Below are positions 12,292-19,576 of a stretch of 22,897 bases of DNA, one piece after another. The position numbers and the translations under genes are program-made. The DNA is from Bacillota bacterium. GTDB lineage: Bacteria > Bacillota > Clostridia > Lachnospirales > Lachnospiraceae. Numbering within the stretch: position 1 is the first letter of the stretch; every line of letters begins with the position of its first letter. The notes under the pieces were generated by a model. The model was not told the origin of the DNA. It did not search any database and saw nothing but the letters and a program-made list of their open reading frames with translations. The stretch lies in contig JAIIAN010000024.1 in NCBI GenBank assembly GCA_022717655.1, forward strand, positions 1-22,897, in the 5' to 3' direction.

Positions 12292-14202
12292 ATGAGAGAC
12301 GGTTTTGTAAAAGTGGGGGCTGCAACGCCGGATATTTTAGTGGCAGATTGTGTGCATAATCGGGAAGAGATTGTAAAAAAAGTAAAAGAAATGGCAGAAG
12401 CCGGAACAAAGATTATGGCATTTCCGGAACTTTGTATTACAGGCTATACCTGTTCAGATTTATTCTGGCAGGAACTGCTTCTTGTGCGTGCAAAAGAAGA
12501 ACTTCACAAACTCGAAGAAGAATTAAAAGAGGTGGAAGGCTTGGTTATTGTGGGACTTCCGCTGGAATTTAATCAGAAATTATATAATGTAGCAGCCGTG
12601 ATTTCAGGTGGAAAAGTTTTAGGATTTGTGCCAAAACGTCATCTGCCAAATTATGCAGAATTTTATGAGGCACGTCATTTTACAGCAGGTCATGCATTTG
12701 AGGGAATGATAAACTGGTACGGAAGAGAAGTACCTTTTGGACAAAATCTCTTATTTGCCTGTGAAGAACTGCCACAGCTTGTAACAGCAGTAGAAATCTG
12801 TGAAGATTTGTGGGCACCGAATCCGCCGAGCATTTCCCATGCACTTGCAGGAGCAACTTTGATTATCAATCCGTCTGCGAGCGATGAGGCAACTGGAAAA
12901 GATGAATACAGAAGAAATCTCGTTTCCGGACAGTCTGCAAGACTGCTTTGTGGTTATATTTATGCTTCCACAGGAAATGGAGAATCCACACAGGATGTGG
13001 TATTCAGCGGACATAATGTGATTGCGGAAAATGGTACGATTTTAAAAGAGGCAAAACGCTTTGCAAACGAAACAATTTACAGCGTGTTAGATATGAGTCG
13101 TTTAGTCGGAGAGCGCAGAAAAAATACAACCTGGCAGTCCGAGGGCAGAGAAAATTATCGGGTCATTCCATTCCACTTAAACATAACCGAGACAAAACTG
13201 GAACGCTTTATCGATGCAAATCCATTTGTACCGGATGCAAAAGGAAAAAGAGACAGAAGATGTGATGAGATTCTGACGATTCAGGCAATGGGACTTAAAA
13301 AACGTCTGGAACACACAAAGAGTCAGTGCGCCGTGCTTGGAATTTCCGGTGGACTTGATTCTACGCTTGCACTTTTGGTAACCGCAAGAGCCTTTGATTT
13401 ATGCGGACTCGACAGAAAACAGATTTTAGCAGTTACTATGCCGTGTTTTGGAACAACAGACCGTACTTACACAAATGCGTGTGAACTGACCAAACGTCTT
13501 GGGGCAACCTTAAAAGAAGTCGATATTAAAAAGGCAGTGACCCAGCATTTTGAAGATATTGGACATGACCCGTCTGATCACAGTGTCACTTACGAAAATG
13601 GACAGGCAAGAGAGCGTACGCAGGTTATCATGGACATTGCCAATAAATTTGGCGGAATGGTAATCGGTACAGGAGATTTATCGGAACTGGCACTTGGCTG
13701 GGCAACTTACAATGGGGACCACATGTCTATGTATGGTGTCAATGCCTCTGTTCCGAAAACACTGGTGCGTCATCTTGTAAGATATTATGCAGATACCTGC
13801 AGGGAAGAAGCACTTTCTGATATTTTGCTGGATATCTTAGATACTCCGGTCAGTCCGGAACTTCTTCCGCCAAAAGACGGGGTGATTTCCCAGAAAACAG
13901 AAGATTTGGTAGGACCTTATGAACTGCATGATTTCTTCTTGTATCATATGCTTCGTTTCCAGTGCAGTCCGAAGAAAATTTATCGAATTGCAAAGAAAGC
14001 ATTTGAAGGAAAATACGAAGAAGAAGTGATTTTAAAATGGCTGAAAAAATTCTATTGGAGATTTTTCTCTCAGCAGTTTAAACGCTCCTGTCTGCCGGAT
14101 GGACCAAAGGTCGGAAGCGTGGCAGTCTCTCCAAGAGGAGATTTAAGGATGCCAAGTGATGCCTGCGTTCGAATCTGGATTGAAGAGCTGGAAACTTTAT
14201 AA
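12292..14202 (+). CDS. nadE: Glutamine-dependent NAD+ synthetase
   Basis: The 636-residue enzyme has an N-terminal nitrilase-type glutaminase domain (about 1-280) and a C-terminal synthetase domain (about 320-636). The glutaminase triad is visible: E46 in FPELC, K115 in PKRH and C170 in VEICEDLW. The synthetase ATP-binding loop is S352-G-G-L-D-S357. The enzyme makes NAD+ from nicotinate adenine dinucleotide, using ATP and ammonia channelled from glutamine; the ammonia-only NadE form is about 270 residues and lacks the first domain. ATG 12292 follows a GGAAAGG site. It is the last gene of the operon, and a terminator lies about 100 bases downstream. Confidence 0.95.
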   Translation: MRDGFVKVGAATPDILVADCVHNREEIVKKVKEMAEAGTKIMAFPELCITGYTCSDLFWQELLLVRAKEELHKLEEELKEVEGLVIVGLPLEFNQKLYNVAAVISGGKVLGFVPKRHLPNYAEFYEARHFTAGHAFEGMINWYGREVPFGQNLLFACEELPQLVTAVEICEDLWAPNPPSISHALAGATLIINPSASDEATGKDEYRRNLVSGQSARLLCGYIYASTGNGESTQDVVFSGHNVIAENGTILKEAKRFANETIYSVLDMSRLVGERRKNTTWQSEGRENYRVIPFHLNITETKLERFIDANPFVPDAKGKRDRRCDEILTIQAMGLKKRLEHTKSQCAVLGISGGLDSTLALLVTARAFDLCGLDRKQILAVTMPCFGTTDRTYTNACELTKRLGATLKEVDIKKAVTQHFEDIGHDPSDHSVTYENGQARERTQVIMDIANKFGGMVIGTGDLSELALGWATYNGDHMSMYGVNASVPKTLVRHLVRYYADTCREEALSDILLDILDTPVSPELLPPKDGVISQKTEDLVGPYELHDFFLYHMLRFQCSPKKIYRIAKKAFEGKYEEEVILKWLKKFYWRFFSQQFKRSCLPDGPKVGSVAVSPRGDLRMPSDACVRIWIEELETL

Positions 14203-14298
14203 TAGTATAGTGTGAAGTGACTTCAAAAAAATTTTGCAGGCGTGTGATAACCAGAAATACACGCAAAATCTAAAAATAGAATTAATTTTAAATTAGAA
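14203..14298. other. Short 3' region after nadE
   Basis: It holds the near-perfect short palindrome TGAAGTGACTTCA at about 14211 and a bulged hairpin at 14231-14269 (ATTTTG/CAAAAT and CGTGT/ACACG). Neither has a T run. No gene is visible. With the terminator and GH31 promoter it makes up a gene-free stretch of 335 bases. Confidence 0.4.
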
Positions 14299-14327
14299 AA
14301 ACTGTCGGATAAAACCGACAGTTTTTT
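14299..14327 (+). terminator. Terminator after nadE
   Basis: ACTGTCGG (14301-14308) pairs perfectly with CCGACAGT (14315-14322), with flanking A and T extending the stem and a T run after it. A standard intrinsic terminator. Confidence 0.9.
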
Positions 14328-14373
14328 GTTTTGTTTAACGAAAATTATAAAAAATAAACTAAAAAAGCGCCGA

Positions 14374-14387
14374 AATACTGGAAAAAC
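14374..14387 (+). promoter_or_regulatory. Motif AATACTGGAAAAAC upstream of the GH31 promoter
   Basis: A near-identical string, AATACTGGTAAAAAC, lies at 18045-18059. The first starts 48 bp and the second 47 bp before the -35 of its promoter. This may be a binding site for an activator shared by the enzyme and importer genes. A weaker A/T-rich look-alike lies 21 bp further upstream. Confidence 0.4.
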
Positions 14388-14404
14388 CATTGTACTATAT
14401 GTAG

Positions 14405-14418
14405 ATTATGCGCAAAAG
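14405..14418. promoter_or_regulatory. LacI-type operator at the GH31 promoter
   Basis: ATTATGCGCAAAAG shares 13 of 14 positions with the site at 17898 and has the same TGCGCA core as the palindrome at 18135. It ends 3 bp before the -35 hexamer, where a bound LacI-family repressor would hinder polymerase. Confidence 0.65.
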
Positions 14419-14421
14419 GGA

Positions 14422-14450
14422 TTGATAGAAGTAAAATGCCATGCTATGAT
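14422..14450 (+). promoter_or_regulatory. Promoter of the GH31 gene
   Basis: TTGATA (14422-14427), a 17-bp spacer and TATGAT (14445-14450). The transcript would have a leader of about 80 bases that contains a hairpin (GGACTC 14472-14477 with GAGTCC 14497-14502) and the motif at 14494-14511. Confidence 0.7.
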
Positions 14451-14493
14451 ACAAAAAATGGAACTGAAAATGGACTCACAAATTTAAAAGCTG

Positions 14494-14511
14494 AAAGAGT
14501 CCGAGAGCACA
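14494..14511 (+). promoter_or_regulatory. Leader motif AAAGAGTCCGAGAGCACA
   Basis: It differs at one position from 733-750 in the mgtE leader. The sequence after it (A-rich, then GGAGGAAATTA) also resembles the stretch after GAGAGTACA at 317-350. Its role is unknown. Confidence 0.4.
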
Positions 14512-14537
14512 AAAAAATAAAGGAGGAAATTAAAAAA

Positions 14538-16604
14538 ATGATAACAAAGTATACCTATGGAAATCCATTTCAGACTGATGCAGTGGTACAGAAATTAGAA
14601 GCGCAGAACAAGGAAGTTCCGTATTTTACAGTGACAAAAACCAAGGAACAGCTTCAGTTTGAATATACACTGGAAGAGGAAGAAAAAGTTTATGGCCTGG
14701 GTGAAAATGTACGTGGAATTAACAAGAGAGGCTGGATTTACAAGAGTTGTTGTGCAGATGAACCAAACCATTTAGAGGACCGTACGTCTTTGTATGCATC
14801 TCATAACTTTCTTGTTTTCGATGGTGGAAAAGAGCAGTTTGGTGTGTTCTTTGACTATCCAGGAATCATTACTTTTGATGTGGGATATACACATTTAAAT
14901 GAATTAAAAATTACATTAAGTGAACCGGACGTGGATGTCTATGTGATGACAGGAGAAAGCATTTTAGATATTGTAAAACAGTTCCGTCAGCTGATTGGAA
15001 GAAGTTACATTCCTCCGAAGTGGGCATTTGGATATCAGCAGAGTCGTTGGGGCTATATGAATGAAGATGATATCCGTGAAGTGGTAAAAGCACACAGAGA
15101 GAAGAAAATTCCGCTCGAAAGCATTTACATGGATATCGACTATATGGAGCGGTTTAAAGACTTTACCATTAATCAGGAACGTTTTCCGGATTTTCCTGAA
15201 TTTGTAAAAGAGATGAAAACACAGCACATCCATCTAGTACCGATTATTGATGCAGGCGTGAAAGTCGAAGATGGTTATGATGTCTATGAAGAAGGCGTAG
15301 AAAAGGGCTATTTCTGTAAGAAAGAAAATGGGGAATACTTTGTAGCGGGTGTATGGCCTGGAAAAGTACATTTTCCGGATGTGTTAAACAAAGAGGCAAG
15401 AGAGTGGTTTGGAAATAAATATCAGGTGCTCTTAGACCAGGGAATTGAAGGCTTCTGGAATGATATGAATGAGCCGTCTATCTTCTTTGCACAGGATAGA
15501 ATGGATGAAACCTTTGATAAGATTGCAGAGTTGAAAGATAAAAACCTTGATTTGGATACGTTCCAGCAGTTTACCGATTTGGTTGGAAGTCTGGCAAACA
15601 ATACAGATGATTTTAAAAAGTTCTATCATAACGTAGATGGAAAAATGGTGCGCCACGATAAAGTCCATAATCTGTTTGGTTATAATATGACCCGTGCAGC
15701 AGGAGAGGCATTTGAACGTCTAAGCCCGGAAAAACGAATTTTAATGTTCTCTCGTTCTTCTTATATTGGCATGCACCGTTATGGTGGAATCTGGACTGGA
15801 GATAATAAATCCTGGTGGAATCATCTGTTGTTGAATCTGCGTATGATGCCGTCCTTAAACATGGTTGGAATTCTTTATACCGGTGCAGATATCGGTGGAT
15901 TCGGTGCAGATGCAACGGAAGATTTGGTCATGAGATGGACCCAGCTTGCCATGTTCTCTCCACTGATGAGAAATCACAGTGCAATGGGAACAAGAGAACA
16001 GGAAGTGTACCGCTTCGACCATCCGGAAGAATTTAGAAAAATCATTAACATCCGTTATGGTCTGCTGGCTTATATTTACAGTGAATATATGAAATCAGCC
16101 TTAAACAGTGAAATGTATTTCAAACCATTATCTTTTGTGTATACAGAGGATGAGTTTGCTTCTCAGGTAGAGGACCAGCTTTTGGTTGGAGACAGCTTAA
16201 TGATTGCTCCGGTTTATAATCAAAATGCAAAGGGAAGATATGTATATCTTCCGGAAGAAATGGCAATGCTTCGTTTTAGAGGCTTGGATGATTATGATAC
16301 AGAAATCCTTTCGGCAGGACACCACTATGTAGAAGCCGGCTTATTTGAAATGCTGATTTTCGTGCGGCCGGATAAAATTTTAGTACTCACAGATGGCGGA
16401 GAGTATGTAGACGGTGTGGATTGTGACCACGTTAAAGCACTGGCATTTGTAAAGACAAAAGCCGAATATGAATGGTATGAAGATGACGGAATGAGAAAAG
16501 ACTATGAAAATCCGGACAACTATGGCAGAATCACTATTGAGAAAGATGGAAATTGCGTGTATACTGGAAGTCGTGAGAAAAAAATAGAAGTAAAACTGTT
16601 GTAA
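14538..16604 (+). CDS. Glycoside hydrolase family 31 (alpha-glucosidase type)
   Basis: This 688-residue enzyme has a GH31 N-terminal beta-sandwich (about 1-160), a catalytic TIM barrel (about 165-500) and C-terminal beta domains. The catalytic nucleophile is D309 in WNDMNEPS, and D422 in WTGDNKSWW is the likely acid/base. Other family marks are GYQQSRWGY, IYMDIDYM, IGGFGAD and RNHSA. No signal peptide is present, so it acts in the cytoplasm on imported oligosaccharides with terminal alpha-linked sugars. Alpha-glucosidase or isomaltase activity is most likely; alpha-xylosidase or another specificity is possible. ATG 14538 is chosen because AGGAGG (14521-14526) precedes it; an ATG 34 codons upstream lacks a ribosome site and lies at the -10 element. 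lacI follows after 68 bases. Confidence 0.9.
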   Translation: MITKYTYGNPFQTDAVVQKLEAQNKEVPYFTVTKTKEQLQFEYTLEEEEKVYGLGENVRGINKRGWIYKSCCADEPNHLEDRTSLYASHNFLVFDGGKEQFGVFFDYPGIITFDVGYTHLNELKITLSEPDVDVYVMTGESILDIVKQFRQLIGRSYIPPKWAFGYQQSRWGYMNEDDIREVVKAHREKKIPLESIYMDIDYMERFKDFTINQERFPDFPEFVKEMKTQHIHLVPIIDAGVKVEDGYDVYEEGVEKGYFCKKENGEYFVAGVWPGKVHFPDVLNKEAREWFGNKYQVLLDQGIEGFWNDMNEPSIFFAQDRMDETFDKIAELKDKNLDLDTFQQFTDLVGSLANNTDDFKKFYHNVDGKMVRHDKVHNLFGYNMTRAAGEAFERLSPEKRILMFSRSSYIGMHRYGGIWTGDNKSWWNHLLLNLRMMPSLNMVGILYTGADIGGFGADATEDLVMRWTQLAMFSPLMRNHSAMGTREQEVYRFDHPEEFRKIINIRYGLLAYIYSEYMKSALNSEMYFKPLSFVYTEDEFASQVEDQLLVGDSLMIAPVYNQNAKGRYVYLPEEMAMLRFRGLDDYDTEILSAGHHYVEAGLFEMLIFVRPDKILVLTDGGEYVDGVDCDHVKALAFVKTKAEYEWYEDDGMRKDYENPDNYGRITIEKDGNCVYTGSREKKIEVKLL

Positions 16605-16672
16605 ATTTATGGCGTCCCACGGGTTTGTTCGTGTGAGTAGTCAGAAGAACAGTACAAAAACAGGAGTAAAGA

Positions 16673-17686
16673 ATGGTTACAATTAAAGAAATGGCGCAGG
16701 AGCTCGGAGTCAGCACAACGACTGTTTCGAATGTTATTCACGGCAAGACAAAAGAAGTTTCACCAGCTAATATCGAACGAATTCAGAAAATTTTAAAAAA
16801 ATATGACTATACACCAAATATCAATGCAAGGAACCTTGCGAGTAAACGATCAAAGATTATTGGCTTCTTGATTAAATCAAAACAGAATAAGGTAGCAAAC
16901 CGATTTGAAGACCCATTTATTGGTGGAATTTTAGGTGCGATTGAAAGGCATGTACGGCAAAAGGGATATTACCTGATGGTTTATGCGGTCAATGACGTGC
17001 ATCAGGTTCAGCAGTTTACGATGTCCTGGAACATGGATGGACTGATTACCTCGGGATTTGTAGAGGGTGATATTCGTTATTTGAAAGAACGTTTTAAAAA
17101 TCCGATTGCGATTATTGATGATTACGATACAAATGGTCTGGGAAACTGTGCGAACATCAGAATTGAAGATGAACATGCAGAATATTTACTGACCAAATAC
17201 GTTATTTCGCATGGTCATAGAAAACTTGCGTTTCTTGCCGATAATCTGGTCAATCTGGATAAGCGGAGATTTCAGGGATTTTGCAAGGCATTAGAAGAAG
17301 CTGGAATTCCGGTAAGTGAAGAAGAAAACTTTATCCGGATTTATGCAAATGATGCAGGAGAACCTCAAAACATGGATGAGATTTATGAAAAATCATTTTC
17401 TTATACAGCATTGCTTTGTGCTTCGGATTATTATGCGGCGCATATTGAAAATATGCTTTTGGACAGAGGACGAAAGATTCCAGACGAAATTTCGATTGGA
17501 GGATTTGACGATGTTCCAATCTCAAGAATGGTGCGTCCGGCACTTACGACAGTCCGGCAGGATATTCAGGCAAAAGGAATTGCGGCAGTAGAGGAACTTT
17601 TAAAGCTGATAGAGGGAGAACCAGGTGAGAGCATTGTTCAGCTTGGAACAGAACTTGTGATTCGGGATTCTATAAAAGAATTTTAG
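16673..17686 (+). CDS. LacI-family transcriptional regulator
   Basis: The 337-residue repressor begins with the LacI helix-turn-helix (MVTIKEMAQELGVSTTTVSN, residues 1-20) and hinge helix (about 46-56, NARNLASKRS). The hinge normally inserts into the minor groove at the operator centre. The rest is a periplasmic-binding-protein-like sugar-sensing domain that should dimerise, ending with the typical GFDDVPISRMVRPALTTVRQD stretch. The gene lies between GH31 and the importer. The repeated TTATGCGCA(A/T)AA sites at both promoters are the natural candidates for its operators. It lies 68 bases after GH31, has an AGGAG ribosome site and no clear promoter of its own, so it is probably co-transcribed with GH31 and autoregulated. 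The inducer is not predictable. Confidence 0.93.
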   Translation: MVTIKEMAQELGVSTTTVSNVIHGKTKEVSPANIERIQKILKKYDYTPNINARNLASKRSKIIGFLIKSKQNKVANRFEDPFIGGILGAIERHVRQKGYYLMVYAVNDVHQVQQFTMSWNMDGLITSGFVEGDIRYLKERFKNPIAIIDDYDTNGLGNCANIRIEDEHAEYLLTKYVISHGHRKLAFLADNLVNLDKRRFQGFCKALEEAGIPVSEEENFIRIYANDAGEPQNMDEIYEKSFSYTALLCASDYYAAHIENMLLDRGRKIPDEISIGGFDDVPISRMVRPALTTVRQDIQAKGIAAVEELLKLIEGEPGESIVQLGTELVIRDSIKEF

Positions 17687-17719
17687 GAAAGAAGAGACAA
17701 TAGAAAATAAAAAAGAAAG

Positions 17720-17759
17720 AAAAAATGACATTTTGCCGAAAGCAGAATGTCATTTTTTT
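17720..17759 (+). terminator. Terminator after lacI
   Basis: AAAAATGACATT (17721-17732) pairs with AATGTCATTTTT (17746-17757), with a 13-base loop and a continuing T run. It closes the GH31-lacI unit. Confidence 0.85.
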
Positions 17760-17892
17760 AATTTACAGCAAATTGCTTTTCTGTAAATTAAAAAACGCTC
17801 CGCGAGGATGCGCACTGCGGCGTACAAGGAGGATGTCGCAAGCGACCGCCGCAGGCGCGAGAATGTGCCAAGGCACATTCTTTGTTTCTTTA
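17754..17892. repeat. Array of perfect hairpins, part GC-rich (possible dispersed element)
   Basis: Four structures are packed together. TTTTTTAATTTACAG (17754-17768) pairs perfectly with 17781-17795 (15 bp) and would act as a terminator on the minus strand. GCGC-A-CTGCGGCG (17810-17822) pairs with CGCCGCAGGCGC (17847-17858) around a nested GTCGC-AA-GCGAC hairpin (17835-17846). AGAATGTGCC-AA-GGCACATTCT (17860-17881) is a 10-bp stem followed by a T-rich tract, so terminator-like on the plus strand. The GC-rich core contrasts sharply with the A/T-rich flanks, as expected for a REP-like or MITE-like intergenic repeat or a structured RNA. No transposase is present. Confidence 0.55.
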
Positions 17893-17897
17893 AAATA

Positions 17898-17950
17898 CTT
17901 ATGCGCAAAAGCGAAAAAGGTCGAATGATGGGGAACCTTTTGCGCATAAG
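17898..17950. promoter_or_regulatory. Inverted pair of LacI-type operators
   Basis: CTTATGCGCAAAAG (17898-17911) and CTTTTGCGCATAAG (17937-17950) are exact reverse complements with 25 bases between them. Each is one substitution from the perfect palindrome at 18135-18148. As RNA they would form a 14-bp stem. They may be auxiliary operators for looping to the main site about 200 bp downstream, or part of the adjacent repeat element. Confidence 0.55.
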
Positions 17951-18021
17951 ATAAGCATAAAAACAAGAGAAAATAGGTTTTTCGTAAAACCTACTAATGC
18001 AAAATACACAAAAAACAGGCT

Positions 18022-18059
18022 GTAATACTATGAAAATAAGTAGTAATACTGGTAAAAAC
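18022..18059 (+). promoter_or_regulatory. Tandem GTAATACT motif upstream of the importer promoter
   Basis: GTAATACT occurs at 18022-18029 and 18043-18050, 21 bp apart (two helical turns), and the second copy extends to AATACTGGTAAAAAC. The extended form matches 14374-14387 before GH31. In-phase direct repeats with 21-bp spacing upstream of a -35 suit an AraC-type or similar activator. No such regulator is in the window. Confidence 0.4.
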
Positions 18060-18091
18060 GTAGAAATGGATAGAACAGCATACAAAAAGTA

Positions 18092-18120
18092 TTGCTTTTT
18101 AACGAAAGGGGTGTTATGAT
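18092..18120 (+). promoter_or_regulatory. Promoter of the sugar importer operon
   Basis: TTGCTT (18092-18097), a 17-bp spacer and TATGAT (18115-18120). The -10 is identical to that of the GH31 promoter. The start is expected near 18127, just before the operator. Confidence 0.7.
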
Positions 18121-18134
18121 AATTCCATCAAGAA

Positions 18135-18148
18135 CTTATGCGCATAAG
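18135..18148. promoter_or_regulatory. Perfect palindromic LacI-type operator
   Basis: CTTATGCGCATAAG is a 14-bp perfect palindrome with the central CG step usual in LacI-family operators. It begins about 8 bases after the expected transcription start, where a repressor blocks initiation or early elongation. Confidence 0.75.
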
Positions 18149-18194
18149 TGATAAAGAAAAAAGATGAAAATTCCAAGAAAGGTTGGTAAAAGAG

Positions 18195-19514
18195 ATGAAA
18201 AAGAAATGGTTAGCAGTTTTACTTGCAGGAACGATGACAATGACATTAGGTGCATGTGGAAGCAGTTCAGGAAGCAGCTCTTCAGACAGCTCCAGTGATT
18301 CCAGCACAGCTTCAAGCAGTGCCAATAAAGATGCAATCCGTTTTGTAAATACAAAAATTGAAATTGACTCGGCCTTAAAAGATTTTGCAAAACAGTATGA
18401 AGAAGAAACCGGACAGGAAGTTGTAATCGAATCTTTAGGTGGTGGTGTTGACGTAAATGGTCAGCTGAAAAACTACTACGCAGCAGGAAACATGCCAGAT
18501 ATCTTTGCATTTGGTCCTGACTCTTATAAATCTTCTTTCAGTGACTGGTTAGAGCCACTTGACGGAGAAGAATGGATTGAAGATACGGATTATGCATTTA
18601 AGGGAGATGACGGAAAAGTATATGGTATGCCATTCTCACTGGAAGGAATTGGTCTTGCATATAACAAAGATATCTTAGATAAAGCAGGAATTGATCCTTC
18701 TACTCTGACAAACATTGATGCTTATAAAGCAGCATTTGAAAAAATTGACAGTATGAAAGATGAACTGGGACTGACATCTGTTTGTGCAGTTGCAGCAGAA
18801 TCCGGACAGATGTACTGGTCAACCGGTAATCACTTATTAGCAGCTTATTATTCACAGGGACTTGACCGTGATGATAAAACATATATTGATATGGTAAACA
18901 ATGAAGGAAAAATTGATGAAGACAGAATGGGACAGTTCGCAGACTGGTTACAGTTATTATTTGATTACTCAGACCAGAATGTATTGATTTCCGGTACTTA
19001 TGATGATCAGCTGGCTCTTTGGGCAACCGGAAAAGCAGCATTTATCACACAGGGTAACTGGATTGACCCATCTTTACCAACTTATGATGCAACATTTGCA
19101 TGTGGACTTGCTCCATCAGCATTTACAAAAGAAGATACAGATGGTCTTATCGTTGATACACCAAGTTTATGGGGAATTTACAATAAGAGTGATAAAATTG
19201 ATGCTTGTAAAGAATTCTTAAAAGCACTTGCTGAATCCGAAGAAGGTCAGAAAGCACTTGTAGAAAACTGCGGTATGGTTTCTCCATTTAAATCCTGTAC
19301 ATTAAAACCTTCTACACCACTTGCACAGAGTATGCTTCCTTATATTGAAGCTGGAAAAACTTATGCATGGGATTGGGTAACACAGCCGGAAAACATGGCT
19401 ATGAATGCAACTGGTCCTGTATTTGAACTGTATGCAAAAGGTCAGCTTGATAAAGAAGGATTTGTAAGTACAATGGCTTCTACAATAGCAGATTATGTAG
19501 CATCAAGTAAATAA
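18195..19514 (+). CDS. Sugar ABC transporter substrate-binding lipoprotein
   Basis: This 439-residue extracellular lipoprotein has a type II signal peptide (KKK, a hydrophobic core, then the lipobox LGAC with the lipidated Cys at about residue 22) and a Ser/Gly-rich linker to about residue 46. A family 1 carbohydrate-binding fold follows, with the usual segments GNMPDIFAFG, GKVYGMPFSLEGIGLAYNKD, GKAAFITQGNW and a Trp-rich C-terminal part. It captures an oligosaccharide and delivers it to the two permeases. ATG 18195 gives the normal signal peptide; an in-frame TTG four codons earlier sits against the AAAGG and is less likely. A LacI operator controls its promoter. Probable substrates are alpha-linked oligosaccharides cleaved by the GH31 enzyme. 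Confidence 0.92.
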   Translation: MKKKWLAVLLAGTMTMTLGACGSSSGSSSSDSSSDSSTASSSANKDAIRFVNTKIEIDSALKDFAKQYEEETGQEVVIESLGGGVDVNGQLKNYYAAGNMPDIFAFGPDSYKSSFSDWLEPLDGEEWIEDTDYAFKGDDGKVYGMPFSLEGIGLAYNKDILDKAGIDPSTLTNIDAYKAAFEKIDSMKDELGLTSVCAVAAESGQMYWSTGNHLLAAYYSQGLDRDDKTYIDMVNNEGKIDEDRMGQFADWLQLLFDYSDQNVLISGTYDDQLALWATGKAAFITQGNWIDPSLPTYDATFACGLAPSAFTKEDTDGLIVDTPSLWGIYNKSDKIDACKEFLKALAESEEGQKALVENCGMVSPFKSCTLKPSTPLAQSMLPYIEAGKTYAWDWVTQPENMAMNATGPVFELYAKGQLDKEGFVSTMASTIADYVASSK

Positions 19515-19524
19515 TAGATTTTAT

Positions 19525-19550
19525 CGGCTGTCTTTGTTATAAGACAGCCG
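19525..19550 (+). repeat. Intercistronic hairpin between binding protein and permease
   Basis: CGGCTGTCTT (19525-19534) pairs perfectly with AAGACAGCCG (19541-19550) across a 6-base loop, with only GTAAAAATTT after it. Without a proper T run it is probably a partial terminator or a 3' mRNA-stabilising hairpin. Such hairpins let the binding protein be made in excess over the membrane subunits. Confidence 0.7.
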
Positions 19551-19576
19551 GTAAAAATTTGATGGGAGAGTTAGGG

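Larger units (their letters stand above)
17687..18194. other. 508-base intergenic region before the importer
   Basis: No gene is supported here. In order it contains: the lacI terminator (17720-17759), an array of perfect hairpins including a GC-rich part (17754-17892), two inverted operator copies (17898-17950), a tandem gtaatact motif (18022-18059), a promoter (18092-18120) and a palindromic operator (18135-18148). Two overlapping minus-strand ORFs in this region have no recognisable protein features and run through the hairpins. Confidence 0.7.

Noticed and set aside
14436..14537. ATG at 14436 as the start of GH31
   Set aside because: It lies at the -10 element of the promoter and has no ribosome site. 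ATG 14538 follows AGGAGG and gives the usual family N-terminus.
17750..18085. 111-codon minus-strand ORF in the lacI-importer gap
   Set aside because: It runs through the hairpin array and operator pair, lacks a ribosome site and has no domain-like pattern. A plus-strand ORF at 17725-17928 is rejected for the same reason.
18136..18510. 124-codon minus-strand ORF over the start of the binding-protein gene
   Set aside because: It mirrors the Ser-rich linker and signal peptide codons of the real gene, and its composition (His, Leu, Gln) is typical of antisense frames.
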